A stretch of 41,830 nucleotides of DNA from an uncultured Bacteroides sp. (GCA_947074275.1 CAMTPA010000023.1:1-41830); one strand, 5' to 3'; counted from the stretch's first letter, positions 18,147 to 27,135 are shown. The notes: generated by a model from the sequence alone, not told the origin. Translations and numbers: made by a program.

Positions 18147-18230
18147 AAGGCTATCTATCCCAGACAGCCAATCTTTGTTAACCTTAAATCTAATACTATG
18201 AAAAACACAGTGCAAATATATAGACTTATC
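18147..18230 (+). repeat. Direct repeat copy 2 with preceding hairpin
   Basis: A stem-loop (GGCTATCT at 18149-18156 with AGACAGCC at 18162-18169) is followed by the second copy of the ~54-bp tail at 18177-18230, ending AATATATAGACTTATC. The hairpin sequence differs from the one before copy 1, while the tail is conserved. Confidence 0.85.
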
Positions 18231-18538
18231 GTGTATATCCAACACTTTATCGAATAAAACTCATTGATTATAACACTGTTTAATACCACAAAACCAGCTG
18301 TTAACAGTTGAACCCATAACCGTTAACAGTTAGCAAGAAAAAGTAACAAAGTTGAGAAAAGCTTGATTCGTTTATAAATGCACACTTACTTATCAACTAT
18401 ATTTTAGATTAAAATCAACTGTTAACAGTCAATCTCTCAATAGTGAACAGTTATCCCATCAACAATTAACAATCAATCGAACATCTGTTAACTACTGACT
18501 TCGCCTATACAAACCAGTAACACTGCGCTTATTTATGA

Positions 18539-18814
18539 CTATTCGACAATATCATTTAGTTCGGGATGACGCTGAAGCCAACGCACAGCAAAACTACACG
18601 TAGCTTTGGGTTTCAATCCATTTTCCAAAGCATAATTGTAGGCCGCAGTAACAAGTGCAGCAGCAATACCTTTCCCTTCCAAAGGACGTGGAACAATCGT
18701 ATGAATAATATCCAAACTACCATTTAGTATGCGATATTGAGCAAAGGCTGTTCGTCCTTCCACTTCAGTTTTAAACATCCGCTGTGCGGGTTGATGAACA
18801 ATTTCGTAATCCAT
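18539..18814 (-). CDS. Small GNAT-type N-acetyltransferase (YjdJ/NATD1-like)
   Basis: A 91-residue cytoplasmic protein matching the short Acetyltransf_CG branch of the GNAT superfamily. It has strands around AQYRILNGSLDIIHTIV, the acetyl-CoA pyrophosphate-binding loop RPLEGKGIAAALV, and the terminal CSFAVRWLQRHPE motif usual for this group. The substrate is unknown for most members. It begins 9 bp after the TIGR01777 gene on the same strand and is probably co-transcribed with it. Confidence 0.85.
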   Translation of the reverse strand: MDYEIVHQPAQRMFKTEVEGRTAFAQYRILNGSLDIIHTIVPRPLEGKGIAAALVTAAYNYALENGLKPKATCSFAVRWLQRHPELNDIVE

Positions 18815-18823
18815 AAGCCTAAT

Positions 18824-19684
18824 TTATTTATTCAATTCAAAAAAACGCTTCACTGTGGGTGCAATAAAGTGAAACCCCGCTTCTATCATCCGGCTGGGAA
18901 ACACGTGCTGCCCAGTAGTGAGAAAAGAAGCACCTTCACCATAGAAAATATGAAACCAAGATGCAGGAATTGGAATAGTGCCCAAAGCGCCGTAATATTT
19001 TGCCATAATACGAGTGAATAAATATTGTGTCACCGAATCGGGTGAAACCAAATTGACGACCCCTTGCAATTCGGGATGCTTGATAATAAACTCCATAGCC
19101 CTACACACATCGCGAATATCAACCCACGGAAATGGTTGGCTTCCCGAACCAATAGCAACCGCTATTTTCATAGACTTCAATGGCTTTAGCATCTTGGGCA
19201 ACGCACCACCATCGGGCGACAACACAATGCCCAAACGAGTAATCACCAGCCGAACCTGTGCAGGACAATTGCGAGCCTCCAACTCCCACGCATAACAAAG
19301 ATCGGCCAAAAACCCTTCACCCCTTTTATCACTGTATTCATCAAAATCGCCATCATTAGGATAATAACCCACAGCCGAAGTAGATATAAACAAACGCGGT
19401 TTACATTGCGCCCCTTTAATAGCATTTACCAATTTTCGTGTCACCTGAATACGACTATCCATCATTTCAACCATCGTTTCGGCAGTCCATTTTCTATTGA
19501 TGGGAGCACCAGCAAGATTTATCACTACATCACAATGTTCAATTGTTTGTACCAGTTCACCAAAAAACTCATCCCGAAACAAAGGTCGCCCCAATGGAGT
19601 AACCCGATGGCCCAATGCCATAAAGTAATCCATTAAATGTTTTCCGATAAAACCACTTGCACCGCTGATAGCTATATTCAACAT
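18824..19684 (-). CDS. TIGR01777 family NAD-dependent epimerase-like protein
   Basis: A 286-residue short-chain dehydrogenase-like protein with the nucleotide-binding GASGFIG near the N-terminus, VINLAGAPINRKWT near residue 75, and a C-terminal DUF1731-type segment (HVFPSRMIEAGFHF). The family (YfcH and relatives) has no settled substrate. I start at MLNIAISGASG; an upstream in-frame ATG at 19696 would add only MCFC. It leads a two-gene unit with the GNAT protein and is divergent from the transglycosylase gene at 19827. Confidence 0.88.
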   Translation of the reverse strand: MLNIAISGASGFIGKHLMDYFMALGHRVTPLGRPLFRDEFFGELVQTIEHCDVVINLAGAPINRKWTAETMVEMMDSRIQVTRKLVNAIKGAQCKPRLFISTSAVGYYPNDGDFDEYSDKRGEGFLADLCYAWELEARNCPAQVRLVITRLGIVLSPDGGALPKMLKPLKSMKIAVAIGSGSQPFPWVDIRDVCRAMEFIIKHPELQGVVNLVSPDSVTQYLFTRIMAKYYGALGTIPIPASWFHIFYGEGASFLTTGQHVFPSRMIEAGFHFIAPTVKRFFELNK

Positions 19685-19737
19685 ACAAAAACACATTAAA
19701 ATATAATATGAAAACGAATGAAAAGCACTAAAAGTTC

Positions 19738-19768
19738 TTTGACACTTACAAAATGAGCATTATCTTTG
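19738..19768 (+). promoter_or_regulatory. Promoter of the lytic transglycosylase gene
   Basis: TTTG (19738-19741), a 19-bp spacer and TATCTTTG (19761-19768) form an exact Bacteroidetes consensus promoter about 58 bp before the ATG at 19827. Confidence 0.75.
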
Positions 19769-19826
19769 CAGTACACTCACTTAGAATGTTTGTAATATAA
19801 ACCCACTCATATACAATAGCATCGTT

Positions 19827-20804
19827 ATGAAAAAAGCCCCACTCCGCTATCTATTCAGCATACTTTTATTTCTTTGCATCAGCACAAGTATTCCTATGTT
19901 GATTGGTAGCAGCACAATTCATACCACACAACCTTCGCCAAACGACTCTCACTATACAATTGTCGCACCTACCATTCCCAATGAATTGGAGTTTGACAAT
20001 GAGGTTATCGACCTTCGCCGCTATGATCGTCGCGAGCGAATTGACAGAGAGCTAATGGCTTTTATGTTTATGCACTCCAGCACCACACAGTTGCTTAAAA
20101 AGGCAAATCGATATTTTCCTATTGTAGAACCGATTTTAAAAGAGAACGGCATCCCCGACGATTTTAAGTACCTGATGACAATAGAAAGTAATTTGAATGT
20201 AGGAGCACGCTCGCCAGCTGGAGCAGCAGGCCTGTGGCAAATCATGCCACAAACAGCCAGAGAATTGGGTTTGGAGGTAAATGACCAAATAGACGAACGG
20301 TACGATGTAGAAAAATCGACACGTGCAGCTTGCAAATACTTAAAACAAGCTTATGCAAAATATGGAGATTGGATGTTGGTTTCCGCCTCTTACAACGCAG
20401 GGCAAGGACGCATTTCGACCCAATTAAACAAACAACAGGTAGACGAAGCTATGGATTTGTTTTTAGTTGAAGAGACATCTCGATATATGTATCGTATCTT
20501 GGCAGTTAAGGAGATATTCAAATCACCGCGCAAATATGGCTTTATGCTAAAAAGCGAACAGCTTTATCCTGCCATCTCTTACCAAAAAGAAATAGTAAAC
20601 ACAACCCTTCCCGACTTAGTGGCTTATGCCAAATCGAAAGGTATTACTTACGCTCAGCTACGTGATGCGAACCAATGGATTCGTGGTTATACACTACCCA
20701 ACAAGAGTGGAAAACGATACACCATCAACATCCCTACGCAGGATGGGATGTATTATAACCCAAAATCGATAAAACCACACAACAAACATTGGGTGGTAGA
20801 CTAA
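19827..20804 (+). CDS. Membrane-bound lytic transglycosylase (MltD-like)
   Basis: A 325-residue envelope enzyme that cleaves peptidoglycan glycan strands to 1,6-anhydro ends. An N-terminal signal or anchor segment (about 8-27) precedes the SLT domain at about residues 100-230. The catalytic Glu is E120 in MTIESNLN, followed by GAAGLWQIMP and SYNAGQGRI, all family hallmarks. The C-terminal ~70 residues (ending NIPTQDGMYYNPKS) look like a degenerate LysM-type module in place of the clear repeats of larger MltD proteins. It has its own promoter and is followed after 28 bp by the channel gene. Confidence 0.9.
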   Translation: MKKAPLRYLFSILLFLCISTSIPMLIGSSTIHTTQPSPNDSHYTIVAPTIPNELEFDNEVIDLRRYDRRERIDRELMAFMFMHSSTTQLLKKANRYFPIVEPILKENGIPDDFKYLMTIESNLNVGARSPAGAAGLWQIMPQTARELGLEVNDQIDERYDVEKSTRAACKYLKQAYAKYGDWMLVSASYNAGQGRISTQLNKQQVDEAMDLFLVEETSRYMYRILAVKEIFKSPRKYGFMLKSEQLYPAISYQKEIVNTTLPDLVAYAKSKGITYAQLRDANQWIRGYTLPNKSGKRYTINIPTQDGMYYNPKSIKPHNKHWVVD

Positions 20805-20832
20805 AGCGTACGAATGAAATAAACAAAATACT

Positions 20833-21696
20833 ATGGGACCAATAGAAGCAGTAAAGCATTTTTTTCACAATAAGCCATTAAAGAAAAAGCTATATAGCAT
20901 TATTTTCGAATCGGAAACCAAGGCAGGAAAGGCCTTCGACATCATTTTAATTGTATGTATCGTTTTAAGCATCGCATTGGCTATCATCGAAAGTATCGAA
21001 GGGTTGTGGCCCGAACATACACGCTTGTTTATCCTGTTTGAGTTTATCTTCACCGCATTCTTCACGTTCGAGTATCTCACACGCATCTACTGCTCGCCCA
21101 AACCCTTAAAATATATACTAAGTTTTTTTGGAGTTGTCGACCTATTGGCCACATTGCCTTTGTATTTAGTATTCTTTCTACCGAGTATGCGTTATTTATT
21201 GGTCATTCGCGCTTTTCGCATCATTCGTGTCTTTCGTATATTCAAATTGTTCAATTTTTGGATTGAAGGCGAACTGCTACTCACTTCTATACAGAAAAGC
21301 AGCAAAAAGATTGCTGTATTCTTTGTGTTCGTAGTCATTATAGTTATCTCGATAGGCACATTGATGTTTATGATTGAAGGAACGCAAGAGGAAAGCCAAT
21401 TCAACAACATCCCAAACAGCATTTATTGGGCGTGTGTCACAATGACTACGGTAGGTTATGGAGATATTACCCCAGCCACTGCGATGGGTAAATTCTTGTC
21501 GGCTTGCGTAATGTTGATAGGTTACACCATCATTGCAGTCCCTACGGGAATCGTTTCGGTGTCGATGATGAAAGAGCAAAAGAAGTTTGATAATTTAAAG
21601 TGCCCTAATTGTGGACAAAAAGGTCACGAATTGGGTGCTAAATATTGCAATCATTGTGGAAAGAAGCTAAACGATTCGCAGCAAACCACATCTTAG
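20833..21696 (+). CDS. Voltage-gated-type potassium channel with C-terminal zinc ribbon
   Basis: A 287-residue six-helix cation channel. Segments S1-S4 occupy about residues 30-150, with an Arg-spaced S4-like helix (RAFRIIRVFRIFKLF). The pore loop carries the potassium filter TVGYGD at residues 206-211. After S6 comes a short cytoplasmic tail ending in a zinc ribbon, with C257/C260 and C272/C275 as likely ligands. It should conduct K+ across the inner membrane; the ribbon may aid assembly or gating. The gene follows the transglycosylase by 28 bp and converges on the gene ending at 21701. Confidence 0.9.
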   Translation: MGPIEAVKHFFHNKPLKKKLYSIIFESETKAGKAFDIILIVCIVLSIALAIIESIEGLWPEHTRLFILFEFIFTAFFTFEYLTRIYCSPKPLKYILSFFGVVDLLATLPLYLVFFLPSMRYLLVIRAFRIIRVFRIFKLFNFWIEGELLLTSIQKSSKKIAVFFVFVVIIVISIGTLMFMIEGTQEESQFNNIPNSIYWACVTMTTVGYGDITPATAMGKFLSACVMLIGYTIIAVPTGIVSVSMMKEQKKFDNLKCPNCGQKGHELGAKYCNHCGKKLNDSQQTTS

Positions 21697-21700
21697 ATAG

Positions 21701-22477
21701 TTATTGCTTTTCAGTCATATACTTCCAGTACCGCACAGGCATATCTTGTCTGTGTTTACGAGGGTTAGCCCGTTCTTTTATGGATACAGCTTTAAAATAG
21801 GTTCGCCATAAATTCTGAAACAGTTGTTCGTCTTTGTCCATTAAGCTTTCATCGAGTATCCCCGTAAACAAGTGCGTCACCTGCGCACGCTCATTCTCAT
21901 CAAAAGTGATGCGATGTACCTCCTTCAAATCGTAATAATAACCATAACGCCTTTTTATATCATAAATAATCCATTTCTGATCGGCAAAGCGATTTTGAAA
22001 GTGGTCGATTGTAAGAGATAGAGCATTGATTTGTGGTTCGATAGCAGCAAAATAAGTACCATCAGCAGCTTTCTGAAAACGCAAGAATTGCAAGATACGT
22101 AGGCGTTCCCAGTTTACTTGTTTCCACACCTTAGAAACTTCCAATACATCGGAATCTCCAAAATTGACCTCAATACTCCGAGGTACATCAATGGCTTTAC
22201 GAATGTAGCGAAACAGAAGCATATCTACTTCAGGTAGTTCCGATAGCCAGCACCACGTCAATGCACGTAAAGCACCGTTTGATAGTTTTTTCTCTAACCC
22301 GTTCCATACCCGCTGCGCTTTCTTTTCATCGGTCACGCTATGCACCAATAGATCGTGAAACAAAGGAAGCTGATCTCCTTTTTCAACCAGCGCATCGGGA
22401 AACGATTTGCGTGAGTAGGCATCGAACACGACTGTAAGAAGTCCCTCGAAAGTTTTATCGTATTCAAATACAATCAT
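21701..22477 (-). CDS. TIGR03915-type partner of radical SAM DNA-repair-type protein
   Basis: A 258-residue cytoplasmic protein that I match to the TIGR03915 family, which is typically encoded next to the radical SAM protein upstream of it here. Recognisable parts are the opening YDKTFEGLLTVVFDAYSR and a C-terminal KHRQDMPVRYWKYMTEK segment. In other bacteria the family can be joined to a uracil-DNA-glycosylase-like domain; at this length only the linker-type part is present. It starts 5 bp after the radical SAM gene, so the two form a unit. Molecular role not established. Confidence 0.8.
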   Translation of the reverse strand: MIVFEYDKTFEGLLTVVFDAYSRKSFPDALVEKGDQLPLFHDLLVHSVTDEKKAQRVWNGLEKKLSNGALRALTWCWLSELPEVDMLLFRYIRKAIDVPRSIEVNFGDSDVLEVSKVWKQVNWERLRILQFLRFQKAADGTYFAAIEPQINALSLTIDHFQNRFADQKWIIYDIKRRYGYYYDLKEVHRITFDENERAQVTHLFTGILDESLMDKDEQLFQNLWRTYFKAVSIKERANPRKHRQDMPVRYWKYMTEKQ

Positions 22478-22482
22478 CGTTT

Positions 22483-23745
22483 TTAATCTTCAAAAAGTAG
22501 GGTTAACTGATTTTCGTCTATCTTTTTCTTATTGGGCTTTGGCAAAAACAATTTTCGCAATCCTTGTGGTGTCATTTCGTGAATGGTATTCATCGGTAGT
22601 TCGTGACAAGTAATAAAGTATTGAGCTTTTTTCATTACCACACCAATCTTTTTTAACTGATAAAAACCCAGCTTGGAATACCGACGTGAAGCAACTATCA
22701 ATCGGGCAGATTTCACTCCAATACCAGGCACTCGCAAAATCAATTCATAATCGGCTCGGTTTATATCAACAGGAAAGGCTTCGGGGTGTCGCAATGCCCA
22801 CGCCAACTTAGGATCAAGTTCCAAATCTAAATTCGGGTAGGCATCATCCACAATTTCATCGACTTTAAATTGATAAAAACGCATCAACCAGTCGGCTTGA
22901 TAGAGACGATTTTCACGCACTAATGGAGGCTGTTTAGCGGGTAAACGATCGTCGTATGTATTTACAGCTACATAGCCCGAATAATAGACCCGTCGCATCG
23001 TAGGACGCTGATAAAGTGCCGACGACAGGAACAATATATCCTTATCACTTTCGGAGGTTGCTCCTACTATCATCTGTGTGCTTTGGCCTGCTGGAACAAA
23101 CCGTGGTGCATTTCTGAACTTCTTTCTATCTTCCTTGTTCTCCAACACACCTTGCTGTATAAACTTCATCGGGGCAAACACACTTTGATGATCTTTTTCA
23201 GGAGCCAGAAGTTTTAAGTTCTCTTCTTTGGAGATCTCTACATTCACACTCAATCTATCAGCATACAGTCCTGCTTCGTTCACCAACTCTCTGCTGGCAC
23301 CAGGAATACTTTTTAAGTGAATATAGCCGTTGAAACGGTGCAACTGTCGCAAATCTTTCACCACACGCACCAATCGTTCCATTGTATAATCGGGGTTGCG
23401 CACCACACCCGAACTCAGAAAAAGCCCTTCGATATAGTTGCGACGATAAAACTCAATGGTCAGATTTACCAGTTCGGACACCGACAAGGTAGCGCGTGAC
23501 AAATCGTTGCTACGCCGATTGATGCAATAAGCACAATCGTAAATACAATGATTCGTGAGCATTATTTTCAGAAGCGAAATGCAACGTCCATCTTCCGAAA
23601 AGCTATGGCAGATACCCATACCTCCTACGGTATTACCAAGCATACCTGCTTTATTGGAACGCACTGTTCCACTCGATGAACAAGACACATCGTACTTGGC
23701 AGACTCGGTCAATATTTTTAGTTTAGCTATTACATTCTCGTTCAT
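22483..23745 (-). CDS. Radical SAM protein, putative DNA modification/repair type (TIGR03916)
   Basis: A 420-residue protein with the radical SAM cysteine motif C67-x3-C71-x2-C74 (CIYDCAYC), which should bind a 4Fe-4S cluster. A helix-hairpin-helix (LRVPGIGVKSARLIV) lies near residue 345, consistent with nucleic acid binding. The family is annotated as putative DNA modification or repair, partly by its link to glycosylase-like partners; the reaction is unproven. It is the first gene of a two-gene minus-strand unit with the TIGR03915 protein. A -7-like TACTTTTG (23787-23780) lies about 35 bp upstream, without a good -33. Confidence 0.88.
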   Translation of the reverse strand: MNENVIAKLKILTESAKYDVSCSSSGTVRSNKAGMLGNTVGGMGICHSFSEDGRCISLLKIMLTNHCIYDCAYCINRRSNDLSRATLSVSELVNLTIEFYRRNYIEGLFLSSGVVRNPDYTMERLVRVVKDLRQLHRFNGYIHLKSIPGASRELVNEAGLYADRLSVNVEISKEENLKLLAPEKDHQSVFAPMKFIQQGVLENKEDRKKFRNAPRFVPAGQSTQMIVGATSESDKDILFLSSALYQRPTMRRVYYSGYVAVNTYDDRLPAKQPPLVRENRLYQADWLMRFYQFKVDEIVDDAYPNLDLELDPKLAWALRHPEAFPVDINRADYELILRVPGIGVKSARLIVASRRYSKLGFYQLKKIGVVMKKAQYFITCHELPMNTIHEMTPQGLRKLFLPKPNKKKIDENQLTLLFED

Positions 23746-24067
23746 ATCACACCACTGGGTTCAACATCAATCTATCAAACAAAAGTAGAAACAATATGCG
23801 AAATACAGAGCGTGCTATAACAATATTTTAGAGCTATAATGATAGCTTGTGTTTATCAATTTTAAACAAGCACCCACCTTGACACAGCGCATATTAACTT
23901 TACCTTGATTTAATAAATAAGTAAACAAGCATTTGAGCCTATATCCTAAGTTAATGATTTAAGTCAATTAGTAATTATCGCATACAAAACATTACTGTTA
24001 TTTTTTTGTTGTTAACTTAAAACTATTATTTTTGCAAATAGATACATCTCAATCTTACAACATACCA
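23746..24067. other. Divergent regulatory gap
   Basis: 322 bp between the radical SAM gene and the histidine kinase gene. It contains the kinase promoter at 24005-24034 and a weaker minus-strand -7-like box at 23780-23787. The rest is AT-rich with no gene seen. Confidence 0.5.
24005..24034 (+). promoter_or_regulatory. Promoter of the sensor kinase pair
   Basis: TTTG (24005-24008), an 18-bp spacer and TATTTTTG (24027-24034) match the Bacteroidetes promoter. The -7 box overlaps an upstream in-frame TTG (24032), which rules that codon out as the gene start and supports ATG 24068. Confidence 0.6.
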
Positions 24068-25171
24068 ATGAAACGACTTATTATGTTACTTTGCTACACA
24101 ATAGGCTGGCTATGTGCATATTCTCAATCACAAGATAGCATCACGCAATCAGCAGACTCTGCCACTTGGGAAAGAGCACAAAAGTTATTGGATAATAAAC
24201 ATTATAAGCAAGCAGCACAGATATATAGTGATTTAATAGATTGGACACGTGCCCAACACGCAGAGATAAATAGCGAAAAGGTGGAAGATTTACGAAAAGA
24301 GTACTCGATAGATGAATTGAAGCTACAAGAAAATATCGAAAAAAACAATTTCCTACGTATTCTTACAATAATCACTGTATCACTACTCCTGTTTGGAGTA
24401 GTATGTTGTTTTTATCTTAGATGGGAGAAAAGAAAACTTCAACTTGTGAAAAAGGAGCTTGAAAAAGCCACCGAGCTTGAAAAAGTTTCGATGCGGAATA
24501 AAAGCATATTCTTATCTAACATGAGCCACGAAATAAGAACCCCACTCAATGCTTTGTCGGGTTTTGCAGAGCTACTGACCGAAACTGATATTGATAATGA
24601 GACTCGCAAACAATGCTATGAGATTATTCAGTTAAACTCAGACTTGCTTTTGAAGTTAATAAATGATGTAGTAGATATTTCTTGTTTAGATATTAGTAAG
24701 TTAAGTTTTCACATCGAAAAATACAACGCTATCGAGTTGTGTCAAAACGTAATACAAACCGTATCAGCGATAAAAACAACGTCTGCGAATCTATCTTTTG
24801 AGACAAATCTAACAGCTTTGACACTCGATACAGATCCATCGAGGTTGCAACAAGTACTGATTAATTTGCTGGTGAATGCCACAAAGTTCACAAAAGATGG
24901 AAGAATCACCTTGTTTGTAGAAAAAATAAATAGCGAAACAGCTGAATTTTCAGTAACCGACACAGGGTGCGGTATTCCCTTAGAGCAGCAAACCAATTTA
25001 TTCAACCGATTTGAGAAGTTGAATGAAAAAGAGCAAGGAACAGGACTGGGGTTATCTATCTGTCAACTGATAGTAAAACGCCTGAATGGAAATATTTGGA
25101 TTGATCCACTTTACACTCGTGGAGCAAGATTTGTGTTTACTCACCCACTAACACAAAAAACAAAAAGATGA
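24068..25171 (+). CDS. Sensor histidine kinase with short periplasmic TPR remnant
   Basis: A 367-residue inner-membrane kinase. After a signal segment (1-20) come about 75 periplasmic residues with one TPR-like motif (AQKLLDNKHYKQAAQIYSDL), then a membrane helix at about 97-117, a coiled coil, and a complete catalytic core. The phospho-accepting H154 is in NMSHEIRTPL, the N box is INLLVNATKF, G1 is DTGCGIP and G2 is GTGLGLSI. The sensor part is far shorter than in usual TPR kinases of Bacteroidetes. Its last codons overlap the start of the next gene by 4 bp (ATGA). Cognate regulator uncertain; the nearest is at 27262. Confidence 0.9.
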   Translation: MKRLIMLLCYTIGWLCAYSQSQDSITQSADSATWERAQKLLDNKHYKQAAQIYSDLIDWTRAQHAEINSEKVEDLRKEYSIDELKLQENIEKNNFLRILTIITVSLLLFGVVCCFYLRWEKRKLQLVKKELEKATELEKVSMRNKSIFLSNMSHEIRTPLNALSGFAELLTETDIDNETRKQCYEIIQLNSDLLLKLINDVVDISCLDISKLSFHIEKYNAIELCQNVIQTVSAIKTTSANLSFETNLTALTLDTDPSRLQQVLINLLVNATKFTKDGRITLFVEKINSETAEFSVTDTGCGIPLEQQTNLFNRFEKLNEKEQGTGLGLSICQLIVKRLNGNIWIDPLYTRGARFVFTHPLTQKTKR

Positions 25172-27135
25172 AAATCACACCAAAAAGATATATCATCATT
25201 TTGTTTGCTCTGTTTAGTATCCCTCTATTTTCGACCATACCAAACTCCAAAAGCAAACAGCAGCGCGACAGCGTGTTTGTGCAATATTACGTGGCCGAAA
25301 CCGACTCGGACAAAATGATAATCGTGCGCAATGCTTATAGAATGTTTGGAAAACAGGAGTGGACCTTTGAATTACTGGATAGTATGCTGGCCGTATGTAC
25401 ACGAGCAAGTCTTTATTCCGAAGAATTGTTGACCCATCAATTACGATACCAATACTATCGAGAGCAAGACAATAGAAATCATCTGGAACAAGAGTTTGAA
25501 CATATCAAAACCAAAGCCAAACGATATAAAACTCAAGCGTGCTATGATACCTATTTCACTGTATGGGAAAAACATCTGACCGATAGACTTTTGGAAGGTG
25601 ACAGCGAATATGTGCGTCTTCAAGCTCAGGCGATGCGTCAAGAGGCTGAGGAATATAACAATCAGGTAGGTATTATTAAATCTTACATTACATTGGGGTC
25701 GGCTCTAAAAAGCAATGCAATAAAAAAAGACTCGGATAAGGCTATTGAGGTTTTCAATGAAGCACTGCAATTGCCATTTATCACTTTGACCAATAAAATA
25801 AGTATCCAATACCGCATCTTCTCCATCTATCAAAATCACAAGGAGTATGATAAAGCCATCGAAGTACTGGATACTATAAAAGCAATTCGCCAACGGCAAA
25901 TAAGCGAAGATACAAGCGGGGAAAGAAGCTATAACAATCAACTACTTGATGATGAGTTGAGTTATTGTGCTGTTTATTCGGCAATAGGAGATATTAAAAA
26001 TTTAAAGAAGTATTTAGATAGAGCCTCACAATTCTATAAAGAAGATGTTTTTTACTCATATTATATGAGTTATCATAACCAATGGGCAAAATACTTTTAT
26101 CAAACTAAGCAATGGAACAAATGCTTGGAGCACTACGACTTGGCTATAAATCGAGTAACCAATGCCACCTCGCAGCCTTTTTACCGATGGGCAATAATGA
26201 TATCGAAAGCTCGCGCACTGACAGCTATCGGAAAAGACGAAGAGGCTGTTTTAATTTATCGCTCCATTGCTTTCAAAAGCGACTCTATCAACCAAAATAT
26301 ATTGCAAAAACACGAAGAAGCCAATAAAGCGAACTATACCATTAAAAAGAATTTACTCGACAGAGAAATTCGGGAGAATCGAATTCGAGAAATCTCGATA
26401 TCCGCTATGTTGATCTTATTGATAGGGGTAATAATACTGGTACGTAAACTTTCAACAATCAGAACCAAGCTCAATGAGTCTAATAACAAGATCAGCCACT
26501 CTTATCTTGCCATTGAGACTGCAAACAAGCTAAAAGAGGTATTCCTCCGAAATATCATCAACGAAATTAAAAAACCTCTTAGCAAAGTGATTAACTTATC
26601 AGAAAAACTATATAACAATAGCGAGCAGACACAAGAACAGTTAACAGAATATTCAACCGAAATAAAATTAAATGCAGAGAGCTTATTAACCATTATATCA
26701 AATGTGCTCGACCTCTCACGCTTGGAGTCGGGAATGATGAAATTTGATATACAGGAGCAAAACTTAGTAGAATTGTGCAATGAGATGATTATGACAATCA
26801 ATTCGTCTCTTCCAAACGAACAGCATATTGTCTTTAAAACAGATATTGCATCATTATCTGTTAATATAGACATTGATCGTTTCAAGAAACTCTTACTATC
26901 TATATTAAACGCAGCGCAAATTATTAATGGACAAAACAAAGTAACGCTTGAGCTGCAAAAAGAATCATCCTATCTGCAAATCACGATATGGAATAGTCCA
27001 TTATCCATAGAAAAAGGAGAAAACACACAAATTATTCACGAGATAAATCGTCTCTATCTGAACACATTCTTAGGAGATTATGAAGTCATCAATAACGAGC
27101 AGGAATCTAAAATCATTATCAAATATCCATTATAA
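25168..27135 (+). CDS. TPR-containing histidine kinase homologue, probable pseudokinase
   Basis: A 655-residue protein with a signal segment (about 1-23), a periplasmic region of TPR-like helices (about 60-390), a membrane helix near 407-427 and a kinase-like cytoplasmic part. The position of the phospho-accepting His is N465 (NIINEIKKPL where active kinases have NMSHEIRTPL), though the next Glu and the Pro are kept. An N-box-like LSILNAA remains, but the G1 (DxGxG) and G2 (GxGLGL) ATP-lid motifs are missing. It should therefore neither autophosphorylate nor bind ATP normally. Translationally coupled to the intact kinase before it, it may be that kinase's sensing or dimerisation partner. Frame is intact, so it is a maintained protein and not debris. 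Confidence 0.85.
   Translation: MKITPKRYIIILFALFSIPLFSTIPNSKSKQQRDSVFVQYYVAETDSDKMIIVRNAYRMFGKQEWTFELLDSMLAVCTRASLYSEELLTHQLRYQYYREQDNRNHLEQEFEHIKTKAKRYKTQACYDTYFTVWEKHLTDRLLEGDSEYVRLQAQAMRQEAEEYNNQVGIIKSYITLGSALKSNAIKKDSDKAIEVFNEALQLPFITLTNKISIQYRIFSIYQNHKEYDKAIEVLDTIKAIRQRQISEDTSGERSYNNQLLDDELSYCAVYSAIGDIKNLKKYLDRASQFYKEDVFYSYYMSYHNQWAKYFYQTKQWNKCLEHYDLAINRVTNATSQPFYRWAIMISKARALTAIGKDEEAVLIYRSIAFKSDSINQNILQKHEEANKANYTIKKNLLDREIRENRIREISISAMLILLIGVIILVRKLSTIRTKLNESNNKISHSYLAIETANKLKEVFLRNIINEIKKPLSKVINLSEKLYNNSEQTQEQLTEYSTEIKLNAESLLTIISNVLDLSRLESGMMKFDIQEQNLVELCNEMIMTINSSLPNEQHIVFKTDIASLSVNIDIDRFKKLLLSILNAAQIINGQNKVTLELQKESSYLQITIWNSPLSIEKGENTQIIHEINRLYLNTFLGDYEVINNEQESKIIIKYPL

Larger units (their letters stand above)
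17872..18538. other. Noncoding region rich in GTTAAC sites
   Basis: About 670 bp without a credible gene. GTTAAC occurs at 17875, 18001, 18023, 18177, 18300, 18322, 18421 and 18487. Two of these sit in longer palindromes (CTGTTAACAG at 18298-18307 and ACTGTTAACAGT at 18418-18429). Related TTAACTATTAA stretches fill the rest. I saw no cluster of DnaA boxes that would suggest an origin. Confidence 0.6.

Noticed and set aside
17872-18538. Replication origin suggested by palindromes and AT-richness
   Set aside because: No cluster of TTATCCACA-type DnaA boxes and no dnaA, dnaN or similar neighbours.
24032-24067. TTG start at 24032 for the first histidine kinase
   Set aside because: It overlaps the -7 promoter box TATTTTTG and precedes a normal ATG with a signal segment.
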